Shown one piece after another: positions 56,199-64,000 of a DNA stretch of 64,000 nucleotides. The position numbers and the translations under genes are program-made. The stretch spans positions 124,001 through 188,000 of the forward strand of contig NZ_WJNG01000011.1 in the NCBI RefSeq assembly GCF_009649745.1. The letters are read 5' to 3'. The notes under the pieces were generated by a model. It worked only from the letters and a program-made list of their open reading frames with translations. It was not told the DNA's origin and did no database searches. The DNA is from Aquibacillus halophilus. Lineage in GTDB: Bacteria > Bacillota > Bacilli > Bacillales > Amphibacillaceae. Numbering within the stretch: position 1 is the stretch's first letter; every line of letters begins with the position of its first letter.

Positions 56199-57878
56199 CT
56201 ATTTGAAATAATCTGTTACTGCACCTTTAGATGAACAGGAAACATTATGTGCATATTTCCCTAATACACCTTTAGAATATAACGGTCGTGGCACCCAATT
56301 TTTGCGGCGGTTTTCTAGCTCCGCTTCAGGGACATCCATCGTAATTTCTTGCAAATCTGAATCAATGGTGACCAAATCACCCTCTTGTAAAAGTGCTATT
56401 GGTCCTCCCACTTGAGCTTCTGGAGCTATGTGTCCTACCACTAAACCATGAGTACCACCTGAGAATCTTCCATCAGTTAGTAGTGCAACACTTTCCCCCA
56501 TACCTTTACCAACAAGAATCGCTGATATTGACAACATCTCCGGCATACCAGGCCCGCCTTTAGGTCCCACATGACGAATAACTAATACATCACCTTCATT
56601 AATTTTGTTATTAATAACGGCTGTTGTTGCTTCATCTTCTGTATCAAACACCCGCGCTGGTCCCGTATGACGTTTAACCTTCACACCAGAAACTTTTGCA
56701 ACTGCACCACTTGGCGCAAGATTTCCTTTTAAGATAACTAATGGCCCATCTTTCCGTTTTGGATTATCAAACGGTAAAATAATATCCTGTCCTTCTTGTA
56801 AGGAAGGGGCATCCTTTAAATTCTCTGCAATCGTATTTCCTGTTACAGTTAAACAATCACCATGCAAATAACCAGCTTCAAGTAATAGCTTCATTACTGC
56901 AGGAACGCCACCAACTCGATGTAAATCTTCCATTACATATTTACCACTTGGTTTCAAATCTGCAAGATGTGGTACTTTCTTTTGGATACGGTTAAAGTCA
57001 TCAATCGTTAAATCAACGTCAACAGCATCTGCAATAGCCAACAAGTGAAGTACCGCATTAGTTGATCCACCTAACACCATAACTAGAGTAATTGCATTTT
57101 CAAAGGCTTCTTTAGTCATAATGTCCTTCGGATAGATACCTTTTTCTAATAAATTATACACTGCAGCTCCAGCTTTATTACAATCCTCAGATTTTAGGCT
57201 TGATTCAGCGGGATTGGAAGAGCTACCTGGTAAACTCATACCGAGTGCTTCTGCAGCGGATGCCATTGTATTTGCTGTGTACATACCACCACAAGAACCA
57301 GCACCTGGACAAGCATGACATTCTATTCCGTGTAGCTGTTCATCGCTAATGTCGCCATTGTTGTGTTTACCTACACCTTCGAACACAGAAACAATATCTA
57401 ATTTATCTCCATTGAGATGGCCTGCTGCGATTGTACCACCATAAACAAAGACAGATGGAACTTCAGCTTGTCCAATCGCAATCAAACATCCAGGAATATT
57501 TTTATCACAGCCACCAATTGCTACAAGGCCATCAAGGTTCTCTGCACCAACTACCGTTTCAATCGAATCTGCAATTACATCTCTACTTGGTAAAGAATAA
57601 CGCATTCCTGAAGTACCCATCGAAATACCATCGGATACAGTTATTGTGTTGAAAATTAAAGGTACAGCTCCCGCTTTTCTAGCACCATCCTTGGCACTTC
57701 GAGCTAAATCATCAATATGGATATTACAAGGAGTAACTTCACTCCATGTACTAGCAACACCAATCATTGGTTTTTTAAAATCTTCATCAGTTACCCCAAC
57801 AGCACGTAACATAGCGCGGTTTGGAGCTCTTTTTGCATCATCGAATACTTTACTTTTAATACGCAAATCCTTTTTCAT
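56199..57878 (-). CDS. ilvD: dihydroxy-acid dehydratase
   Basis: 559 residues. Iron-sulphur dehydratase of valine, leucine and isoleucine synthesis, acting on 2,3-dihydroxy acids. Cluster cysteines in TPCNIH near 50, [10 protein letters not shown] near 123 and [19 protein letters not shown] near 190. Also [17 protein letters not shown] near 265 and [23 protein letters not shown] near 465. It stands alone, without ilvBHC or leu genes. The upstream 292-base spacer (57879-58170) has no gene; a CodY-like match there is too poor to call. Confidence 0.97.
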   Translation of the reverse strand: MKKDLRIKSKVFDDAKRAPNRAMLRAVGVTDEDFKKPMIGVASTWSEVTPCNIHIDDLARSAKDGARKAGAVPLIFNTITVSDGISMGTSGMRYSLPSRDVIADSIETVVGAENLDGLVAIGGCDKNIPGCLIAIGQAEVPSVFVYGGTIAAGHLNGDKLDIVSVFEGVGKHNNGDISDEQLHGIECHACPGAGSCGGMYTANTMASAAEALGMSLPGSSSNPAESSLKSEDCNKAGAAVYNLLEKGIYPKDIMTKEAFENAITLVMVLGGSTNAVLHLLAIADAVDVDLTIDDFNRIQKKVPHLADLKPSGKYVMEDLHRVGGVPAVMKLLLEAGYLHGDCLTVTGNTIAENLKDAPSLQEGQDIILPFDNPKRKDGPLVILKGNLAPSGAVAKVSGVKVKRHTGPARVFDTEDEATTAVINNKINEGDVLVIRHVGPKGGPGMPEMLSISAILVGKGMGESVALLTDGRFSGGTHGLVVGHIAPEAQVGGPIALLQEGDLVTIDSDLQEITMDVPEAELENRRKNWVPRPLYSKGVLGKYAHNVSCSSKGAVTDYFK

Positions 57879-58170
57879 AAACGATTCCTCCTGACCATTC
57901 TCTTGTAATAACTATAATAGTTAACTAAAAATTGTTCAATGAATTTGTTAAATTCAGATTTTTAATTTTACCTATTTAAATTTAACACTTTTAATTATAT
58001 AAATATACTGTTTTCACCTTAATTTCACATAATAAGTTCTAAAAAGTATGATATATGATATCACAAACAACTTGCACCGTTAAAATCAATGTGATATTTT
58101 ATTTAGCAATACCCTTTTATAAATAATTTATAATTTTATAAAAAATTCACATGTAAAGGAGGTTAAATTG

Positions 58171-58704
58171 ATGAGAAATGTCACCTTAGAAAAATTATTT
58201 ACACACCCTATTGCACAAAAGTATTTAGGTAGATCTGGCATTGCTCATGCAATTACTGTAGCTGAAAAAGCTTATATAATTGCTAATTCATATAAAGTTG
58301 ATCCTGATCTAGCTGCAAAGGCTGGGCTCTTACATGATATTGGTCATTATAAATGGTATCGTAATGGTGAATGGGACTATGAATCATATAAGGAAAATGA
58401 TATTCATGCCATAAAAGGAGCTGCAAGAGCTCATAAATTGTTAATTCGATCTGGCGAGAATCCGCAAAGCGCCAAAACGATTGCTCTAGCAATATTGCTA
58501 CACACTGATTCCTATCTCCCCGATGGAGAACTACAGCTGAATCCATTACAGCTTGTAGTATCTCTAGCTGATGAGGCCGATGAGGAACCAAGCGGAGCGC
58601 ATCATTATCGAACTATTGACCAATTTTCTGCACTTGAAAGAATTCAACGATTGGATAGTTTAATTGATAAACCCCAGCAATCAAACCAAGAAAAGACAAG
58701 TTAA
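58171..58704 (+). CDS. HD domain-containing protein
   Basis: 177 residues. HD metal-dependent phosphohydrolase pattern: HAITVAEKAYIIA near 25 with the first His, GLLHDIGHYKWY near 48 with the HD pair, ILLHTDSYLPDGELQLNPLQLVVSLADEAD near 107-137. It likely hydrolyses a nucleotide or phosphoester, substrate unknown. ATG 58171 chosen over TTG 58168, since AAGGAGG is eight bases before it. Own terminator downstream. Confidence 0.85.
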   Translation: MRNVTLEKLFTHPIAQKYLGRSGIAHAITVAEKAYIIANSYKVDPDLAAKAGLLHDIGHYKWYRNGEWDYESYKENDIHAIKGAARAHKLLIRSGENPQSAKTIALAILLHTDSYLPDGELQLNPLQLVVSLADEADEEPSGAHHYRTIDQFSALERIQRLDSLIDKPQQSNQEKTS

Positions 58705-58822
58705 GCCTTTGAATTAAGCAAATGGAGAACCAATCCCCGAAAGCAATAAACTCATCAGACTATCTTTAGAAATATTCATCACCCCATTTAGAAAAATATG
58801 ATATCCTAAGTTTACCTAATAT

Positions 58823-58856
58823 AGGCATCCATAGTTTTTAAGGCTATGGATGCCTT
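58823..58856 (+). terminator. terminator after HD gene
   Basis: AGGCATCCATAG pairs with CTATGGATGCCT across a 9-base loop, about 120 bases past the HD stop codon, followed by TTTG. Confidence 0.8.
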
Positions 58857-58881
58857 TGATAAATAGTAAGAGGTGCACAGA

Positions 58882-59451
58882 TTGGTGAAATTCAATAAAA
58901 TTCTTCCTATTATCTTTTTATTTATTATTATTGTCGTTGCTTTTTTTATATTTGATAAGTACCGAACTAGAACTGATGTTCCAATGCCGACACAACTTGA
59001 TCCAGTTATCGAAATATATCAAGATAGGCTAATCGCACAGGCGGCAACAAATGGAATAAATATACTCATTACCGATGATTTTAGATCTATAGAAGAACAG
59101 AACGCCCTTTATGCGAGAGGTAGAACTACAGAGGGTAACATTGTTACTAATGTTCAAGGTGGAGAATCTTACCATAATTATGGTCTGGCCATTGATTTTG
59201 CTCTACAACTGGAAAATGGCGATGTAATTTGGGATGTTTACTATGACGGAAATAATAATGGTGAATCTGATTGGATGGAAGTAGTAGAAATAGCTAAGGA
59301 GATGGGATTTGAGTGGGGTGGAGATTGGAAGAATTTCCGTGACTATCCCCACCTACAAATGGACTTTGGTTTAACTATATGGGATTTACAACGCGGTAAA
59401 AGACCTGAGGACACTATTGTCTATCGAAATCTTATTGAAAGCGGGGAATAA
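58882..59451 (+). CDS. M15 family D-Ala-D-Ala carboxypeptidase / L,D-endopeptidase (CwlK-like)
   Basis: 189 residues. N-terminal signal anchor (ILPIIFLFIIIVVAFFIF, residues 6-23). The catalytic domain has ITDDFRSIEEQNALYARGR near 64, the zinc-binding SYHNYGLAIDFAL near 91 (His and Asp), GFEWGGDWKNFRDYPHLQM near 148 with Glu and the third zinc His. Acts on peptidoglycan at the cell surface. TTG 58882 is the best start: GAGG lies eight bases upstream. GTG 58885 is nearly equal. Confidence 0.87.
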   Translation: MVKFNKILPIIFLFIIIVVAFFIFDKYRTRTDVPMPTQLDPVIEIYQDRLIAQAATNGINILITDDFRSIEEQNALYARGRTTEGNIVTNVQGGESYHNYGLAIDFALQLENGDVIWDVYYDGNNNGESDWMEVVEIAKEMGFEWGGDWKNFRDYPHLQMDFGLTIWDLQRGKRPEDTIVYRNLIESGE

Positions 59452-59469
59452 TCCCTGCTTTCATTTTTC
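59437..59469 (+). terminator. terminator overlapping the end of the M15 gene
   Basis: GAAAGC-GGGG pairs with TCCC-GCTTTC, then ATTTTTC. The stop codon is in the loop. Confidence 0.75.
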
Positions 59470-59585
59470 AATTCAATAAACTACCTTACTGAAAACTTGT
59501 ACTTCTATATATTTCTTCACACTGTAAAAGGAATCTAACATTGTCTTAATGGCTTCAAACTATTATCTTTAGTTTATCCCATTCA

Positions 59586-60170
59586 CTATACCTGTTCATT
59601 ATATGCCTGACTTGTAAAGTCATCATCTAGTTTACTAAATTTACTTAAAAGAACTAAGAACACAACCTCCATTGCTAACATAACGATCAGAGCAAACACC
59701 ATAAACGCCACCATACCGGATTCATTCATTGTAAATGCTTGCAATAAATGACCCACCAACATGATTATCATATAAACTTTAAATGTATTGAGAGTTCTAT
59801 GATAAAGGTTGTTATCAGCACTTGCTTGTGCTATTTCTAGCATAAATTTGAATACATAGAAAACGAGTACTAATTTGATAAGCTCAAGCGCAACCATATA
59901 CAATGACAGGCCACTAAATATATCTACTTGCCCTATTGTTTCATTCATATTACTTTGGTTAATGAAAACAGTCGGAATCGAGAAAATTATGAGAAACCCT
60001 GCTATATTACTAGCCTTTTTTCCAACCGGATAATCTTTAATTAGCCATGTAAGACCCGATAAAATTAAATAATACCCTACTGGATCGGGAAATATATCAA
60101 TAACTAGAATATGGATTTCTAATAGTACCAAGAGGAAACCCCAAAACAGCCTTTTGAAAGCAAACTTCAT
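59586..60170 (-). CDS. uncharacterised membrane protein (second of two-gene operon)
   Basis: 194 residues with five to six hydrophobic helices: FWGFLLVLLEIHILVIDIFPD at the start, LILSGLTWLIKDYP, FLIIFSIPTVFI, LVLVFYVFKFMLEIA, and VAFMVFALIVMLAMEVVFLVLLS. I do not recognise a family. Its ATG overlaps the upstream gene's stop by four bases (ATGA), so the two are translationally coupled and probably work together. Confidence 0.78.
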   Translation of the reverse strand: MKFAFKRLFWGFLLVLLEIHILVIDIFPDPVGYYLILSGLTWLIKDYPVGKKASNIAGFLIIFSIPTVFINQSNMNETIGQVDIFSGLSLYMVALELIKLVLVFYVFKFMLEIAQASADNNLYHRTLNTFKVYMIIMLVGHLLQAFTMNESGMVAFMVFALIVMLAMEVVFLVLLSKFSKLDDDFTSQAYNEQV

Positions 60171-61102
60171 CTCATATTCCCTCCTTTTGTTTCGATGATT
60201 GCGTCAAGATCATTTTCATCTAAGTATGGTTGATCATTAATTGGAACTCCACTTACAAAAGGCTGCCCATCATCTCTTGTTCCACTAATTTGGATATCAA
60301 ATTGATAATAGCTAGTTCTATTAGAATCGAACTGCATATACAAACCCATAAAATCATTTTTAGCTAGATCAAATGGAAACATAATTGCTTCAACGGTTGG
60401 TGCTTGTAATTCTTCCCATGGTAAATCCAATGCCTGATTAACTCCAGGACTACTAATCATCTTATTTGAGTTCGCTTCATTGAGCCCTACCTTAATCGAA
60501 ACATCATCTGTCAATCTATCAAAGGGGACCGATATGTCTTGTATCCTAATAGGTTGGTTGGCAACCATTGATACAGCGCTTCGATGTTGATTGCTCGAAC
60601 CACCCGATCTTGTGTCTAGCACTAAGGGCTGATTGTGATGGGATTGGATAACTACTTCACCTATATTTGCGTTGATATGTTCACCATTGGAAAAATAAAC
60701 ATCCATAGTATTAAAGGACCAGGCTTCATCATTTTCGTTAACAACTTTATCCATATCATTACGAATGGTTACCGTAACCTCCATTAAGTAGTGATGAGTA
60801 AACTCCTGCCGGTAATTTATCTGAGGCTGATTGTTATTAAACATCGTAAATCCAACATTATTTGAGACTGGGTATGCTTCGATTCCATTCATTTCTATGT
60901 AATTAACTTCCATCGGATTTTGTTTATTTGCTAAATAATAAAATGTTAATGGTATTTCTTGCACTGCTTCGGAATGATACATTTGATAATAATGGTCTAA
61001 AAAAATTGGTTCATCTAGCTGCTGTGATTGAAAGTATAAATAGTTACCAAACCAACTCATGATAATTACAGTTATTCCTGCCCATAAAAACCTTTCCCTC
61101 AT
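60167..61102 (-). CDS. uncharacterised membrane-anchored extracytoplasmic protein
   Basis: 311 residues. One N-terminal transmembrane segment (FLWAGITVIIMSWFGNYLYF, residues 5-24), then a long polar region with beta-strand texture and no cysteines, probably outside the membrane. No catalytic motif recognised. First gene of a two-gene operon. The 59586 partner supplies the polytopic part, which suggests a membrane complex of unknown job. Confidence 0.78.
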   Translation of the reverse strand: MRERFLWAGITVIIMSWFGNYLYFQSQQLDEPIFLDHYYQMYHSEAVQEIPLTFYYLANKQNPMEVNYIEMNGIEAYPVSNNVGFTMFNNNQPQINYRQEFTHHYLMEVTVTIRNDMDKVVNENDEAWSFNTMDVYFSNGEHINANIGEVVIQSHHNQPLVLDTRSGGSSNQHRSAVSMVANQPIRIQDISVPFDRLTDDVSIKVGLNEANSNKMISSPGVNQALDLPWEELQAPTVEAIMFPFDLAKNDFMGLYMQFDSNRTSYYQFDIQISGTRDDGQPFVSGVPINDQPYLDENDLDAIIETKGGNMR

Positions 61103-61197
61103 ACATGATCTCCCGCTTCCCCCGATAAAATAGTATACAATTATCTTACCATATGAGACTAAGAGACTTCATAAGAAAAATTGATATTTTCGAGCAC

Positions 61198-61231
61198 AAA
61201 AACCCGAATGACATTGGTCATCGGGTTTTTG
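61198..61231 (-). terminator. terminator after the siderophore-binding protein gene
   Basis: AAAAACCCGA-A-TGAC pairs with GTCATCGGGTTTTT around ATTG. It lies about 130 bases past the binding-protein stop and before the two-gene operon. Confidence 0.85.
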
Positions 61232-61362
61232 TTTGTTACACATATTATTCTTTAATTGTTTGATAGATTAGATCTAATCTAATAACTAATTGCTGTTCTA
61301 CCGAGATTGGCTGCTTCACCTAAATCACGTTGAACATTCCTAGCACCTTCCACCATGTTTCC

Positions 61363-62370
61363 CTACTCAGTTAAATCGGCTAACATGTCATCTATCATTT
61401 GTGTATTAGCGATAGGACCGGTGTATAGCCAGCTAGTTGTTGATTCGTATTCGTAGATATTATCGTTTTTTACTGCAGGGATGTTTTTCCAAATATCCTG
61501 CTGAAGCATTTCAGAACCAGTTCCTTTATCACTATTAATTAGGAAAATATGATCTGCATCTAATTCTGCTAGCTTCTCTAGCGAAATTTCTGACCAGTTT
61601 GCTTCTGAGCTTGCAGATATCTCTGTGACCACATTTGGTGTTGATAACCCTAAATCACCGTATAGTACATCTCCACTAGATAGATTTTCACTTACGATAT
61701 AGAAGGTATTGCTAACTAGCCATAATGCAGCTACGGATTCATCACCGATTGCAGCTTGGATTTCTTCTTTAGCGTCAGTGGCTTTTTCTTCATAATCAGC
61801 TAGTACCTGCTCCGCTTTTTCTTCTTGGCCAAATATTTTACCTACTTCTAACAATTCATCGCGCCAATCATTGTTTTCCTCGGATCCGATCACATATGTC
61901 GGAGCAATTCTATTATACTGGTCGTATTTATTACCTTCTACCATTCCTGCAGAGTCCATGATAATTAGATCTGGATCAAAACTTGTTACCGCTTCTAATG
62001 GAAGATCATAAGGAATTGTTGGAACATCCGCTAAGGAACCCTCCAAATAATTTTGAATACTTGCTCCATCACCAACAGACCATTGTGCTACCGGAGTAAT
62101 GCCTAACGCTACTAAGTAATCTTCTAGATAAGAAGCAATTACGCGCTCAGGCTCTGCCGGGATTGTTACTTCATTACCCATTGCATCAGTCAACGTCCGC
62201 TCCATTGCTTCCGTTTCCTCTTCTGTGTCTTGGTCATCGTTAGTTGCCGTTTCTTCATTATTAGTCTCATCAGTTTGTTCGGCATTTTCTTCGTCTTCAT
62301 TTCCGCATGCCGCTAATAATAGAACGAATACCAACAAACTCATTAATATGTAAAACTTATTATTTTTCAT
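61363..62370 (-). CDS. iron-siderophore ABC transporter substrate-binding lipoprotein
   Basis: 335 residues. Lipobox LAACG near residue 20, an acidic linker to about 55, then a FhuD/FepB-type domain: MGNEVTIPAEPERVIAS near 64, FDPDLIIMDSAGMVEGNKYDQYNRIAPTYVIG near 130, WLVSNTFYIVSENLSSGDVLYGDLGL near 213, LAELDADHIFLINSD near 265. Binds ferric siderophore at the outer face and feeds the divergent permease genes. A near-perfect Fur box lies in its promoter. The siderophore type (hydroxamate or catecholate) is not decidable. Confidence 0.92.
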   Translation of the reverse strand: MKNNKFYILMSLLVFVLLLAACGNEDEENAEQTDETNNEETATNDDQDTEEETEAMERTLTDAMGNEVTIPAEPERVIASYLEDYLVALGITPVAQWSVGDGASIQNYLEGSLADVPTIPYDLPLEAVTSFDPDLIIMDSAGMVEGNKYDQYNRIAPTYVIGSEENNDWRDELLEVGKIFGQEEKAEQVLADYEEKATDAKEEIQAAIGDESVAALWLVSNTFYIVSENLSSGDVLYGDLGLSTPNVVTEISASSEANWSEISLEKLAELDADHIFLINSDKGTGSEMLQQDIWKNIPAVKNDNIYEYESTTSWLYTGPIANTQMIDDMLADLTE

Positions 62371-62410
62371 CTTAGATTATCCCCTTTATCTTTTTCTCTA
62401 ACTTACCAAA

Positions 62411-62425
62411 TGATAACAATTATCA
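62411..62425 (-). promoter_or_regulatory. Fur box of the binding-protein gene
   Basis: TGATAACAATTATCA matches the 7-1-7 Fur box TGATAATNATTATCA at 14 of 15 positions and overlaps further GATAAT-like hexamers. It lies 41 bases before the start codon of the minus-strand gene. Confidence 0.88.
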
Positions 62426-62495
62426 TTATCAATTGCAACACCTATATTTTCCTTTTGATAGGATTGATTGCTCCTTCCACCCTTTTATACTATAA

Positions 62496-62510
62496 TGATA
62501 ATGATTCTCA
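62496..62510 (+). promoter_or_regulatory. Fur box of the permease genes
   Basis: TGATAATGATTCTCA matches TGATAATNATTATCA at 14 of 15 positions. It lies 31 bases before the ATG of the plus-strand permease gene. With the box at 62411 it makes a divergent, iron-repressed promoter pair. Confidence 0.85.
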
Positions 62511-62540
62511 ATCATGGACTCTATTAGGAGAAATACAATT

Positions 62541-63578
62541 ATGGCTAATCCAACATCAGAACATTTACATACAAAACCTACTTCAAGACCAATTATTGCG
62601 ACAGTGATTTTATTTGGAGGATTGGCTGTTTTAGTATTATCTATTGGACTTTCGATTTTGTACGGCGCTGCCGACATTGATTTTATAACCATTTGGCATA
62701 GCCTTACCCAGTTCGACCCCAGTTCTACCTCCCATCAAATCATTAGAGGGCTTCGTATTCCGCGAGCGCTTGCTGCCGCCTTAATCGGTGCAGGTCTCGC
62801 CATGTCTGGGACACTCATGCAAGGAATGACTCGTAATCCGCTTGCCTCTCCTTCCATTATGGGTGTGACCGCTGGTTCTTCTTTTATGATGGCCATCGCA
62901 CTTGTCGTTATGCCACAAGCATCTAATTTTATCATGATGCTCTGGGCGTTTGTTGGCGCAGGTATCGGAGTTGTCATTGTATTTGGGATAGGCTCCATTT
63001 CAAAAACTGGTTTGACACCGGTAAAGCTAGCCCTAGCCGGAACAGCTGTTACTGCCCTACTAAGCTCCTTATCGAATGCGATCGCCATCCATTTTAATGT
63101 TGCGAAGGATATTAGCTTTTGGTATGCAGGAGGTGTTTCGAGTGTACAATGGATGCACGTTCAAATCCTTGCACCAGTTTTACTGATTGGGTTTGTCATC
63201 GCCTTACTGCTAGCCAACTCAATCACTGTACTAAACTTAGGTGATGATGTTGCTAAAGGGCTAGGACAACGGACCTTTTTTGTGAAATTTACAGGTACGC
63301 TCGTGGTTTTATTACTGACAGGGGCCGCTGTATCAGTAGCTGGAACGATTGGTTTTATTGGGCTAGTCATCCCTCATATTACTCGCTTTCTTGTCGGTGT
63401 CGATTACCGTTGGATTGTTCCTTGTTCCGCTGTGTTAGGTGCACTATTATTAGTCATTGCGGACACGGCATCGAGAATGATAAATCCTCCATTTGAAACA
63501 CCGGTAGGAACAGTGACAGCTTTAGTCGGTGTCCCTTTCTTCCTCTATTTGGCACGACGTGAAGGGAGAGGGATGTAA
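62541..63578 (+). CDS. iron-siderophore ABC transporter permease (FecCD family)
   Basis: 345 residues, about nine to ten membrane helices. RGLRIPRALAAALIGAGLAMSGTLMQGMTRNPLASPSIMGVTAGSSF near 75-120 is the FecCD signature. GTIGFIGLVIPHITRFLVGVDYRWIVP near 275 holds the conserved ATPase-coupling loop. ATG 62541 is preferred: AGGAG is ten bases upstream; the ATG at 62514 precedes it. The stop overlaps the next start as TAATG. Confidence 0.92.
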   Translation: MANPTSEHLHTKPTSRPIIATVILFGGLAVLVLSIGLSILYGAADIDFITIWHSLTQFDPSSTSHQIIRGLRIPRALAAALIGAGLAMSGTLMQGMTRNPLASPSIMGVTAGSSFMMAIALVVMPQASNFIMMLWAFVGAGIGVVIVFGIGSISKTGLTPVKLALAGTAVTALLSSLSNAIAIHFNVAKDISFWYAGGVSSVQWMHVQILAPVLLIGFVIALLLANSITVLNLGDDVAKGLGQRTFFVKFTGTLVVLLLTGAAVSVAGTIGFIGLVIPHITRFLVGVDYRWIVPCSAVLGALLLVIADTASRMINPPFETPVGTVTALVGVPFFLYLARREGRGM

Positions 63579-64000
63579 TGAAAACTAGGACAGTTGGAAC
63601 CAAAAGAATGTTAATTGTAGCCAGTATTTTAATTACAGTCATTATAGGAACATTCTTACTTAACCTGAATCTAGGTGTCGTTTCGATTTCACCGATAAAT
63701 GTTTTAAAGACGTTATTTGGTCAAGGCAGTGAACAAGAAAGCATGGTGCTTTTTCACTTCCGGCTACCTCGCATTGTGATAGCAATTCTAATCGGAGCTG
63801 CAATGGCGATATCTGGTGCAATTTTACAAAGTGTAACTCATAATGAATTAGCTGACCCTGGCATTATCGGAATTAATGCCGGAGCGGGTTTTGCAGTCGT
63901 TTTGTACATTTACTTGTTCCAAAATAACATGGCCGAAGTATCCTCCCTTTCCGTGTTTCTATTACCACTCACCGCTCTTTCCGGTGCGTTGGTTGCAGCC
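63578..64000 (+). CDS. second iron-siderophore ABC permease, cut by window end
   Basis: 141 codons of a FecCD-type permease beginning MKTRTVGTKRML. HFRLPRIVIAILIGAAMAISGAILQSVTHNELADPGIIGINAGAGF is the same signature as in the preceding gene, so the pair forms a heterodimeric permease as in FhuBG or FeuBC. Translationally coupled through TAATG to the gene before it. The ATPase gene, if present, lies to the right of the window. Confidence 0.9.
   Translation, partial: MKTRTVGTKRMLIVASILITVIIGTFLLNLNLGVVSISPINVLKTLFGQGSEQESMVLFHFRLPRIVIAILIGAAMAISGAILQSVTHNELADPGIIGINAGAGFAVVLYIYLFQNNMAEVSSLSVFLLPLTALSGALVAA

Noticed and set aside
57940-57975. CodY-like AAATTCAGATTTTTA upstream of ilvD
   Set aside because: Only about 9 of 15 positions agree with the CodY box, near background for AT-rich DNA.
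61285-61362. 25-codon minus-strand frame (MVEGARNVQRDLG...) just after the siderophore-binding gene
   Set aside because: Possible leader or remnant, but too short and with a poorly spaced ribosome binding site.

Overview
The window comes from a low-GC, endospore-forming, salt-tolerant member of the Bacillaceae (Virgibacillus/Oceanobacillus/Gracilibacillus-like). The grounds are AT-rich coding and spacers with strong AGGAGG-type ribosome binding sites, many small Bacillus families (YtzI, YfhD, YueI, YkuK, YlmA, DUF1292, DUF1360, DUF2512, DUF3888, YdaG), a complete ectoine operon, and LutABC and RhaEW of the B. subtilis type. Both ends cut genes: pflB on the left and a second siderophore permease on the right. 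I saw no rRNA, tRNA, CRISPR array, prophage or intact insertion sequence.

Left part (1-18 kb): anaerobic and redox metabolism mixed with small housekeeping genes. pflB has a perfect Fnr-type box at about -41.5 from a TATAAT. A small unknown gene followed by adhE lies behind a near-perfect Rex operator and a CcpA cre. An iron-dependent butanol-type dehydrogenase, a threonine aldolase, a TetR-MFS drug pump pair, an amino acid permease and a decayed SDR gene are also here. Two copies of a structured repeat sit at 11.35-11.75 kb.

Centre (18-31 kb): an L-rhamnose block, all on the minus strand. From right to left it reads two nucleoside hydrolases and an AraC regulator, then rhaB, rhaA, rhaD, rhaEW, a DeoR regulator (rhaR-like) and lutABC. 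Together these would take rhamnose to DHAP plus lactaldehyde, then to lactate (RhaW domain) and pyruvate (LutABC). Two different rhamnulose-1-phosphate aldolases are present. No rhamnose transporter or mutarotase is visible. A perfect cre precedes rhaB, and AT-rich repeats sharing one motif precede rhaD and rhaEW.

Right-centre (31-47 kb): stress and osmotic adaptation. Genes include a lysozyme-like protein, a Ca2+/Na+ antiporter, catalase with a PerR-like box, a 3-methyladenine glycosylase, YfhD, ectABC (ectA appears to start at ATT), MscL with a C-terminal zinc ribbon, an aminotransferase and a cystine-type ABC importer.

Right part (47-64 kb): a 1149-residue polytopic membrane protein, a second cluster of the structured repeat, a TrpXYZ-like ABC importer, an FAD amine oxidase, ilvD, an HD protein, an M15 peptidase, a two-gene membrane operon of unknown function, and a Fur-controlled divergent siderophore import locus.

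The most novel-looking element is the repeat family at 11.3-11.75 and 51.2-51.7 kb. Four copies keep the same fold while the paired stem sequences change together, and at both loci two copies face each other as an inverted pair.
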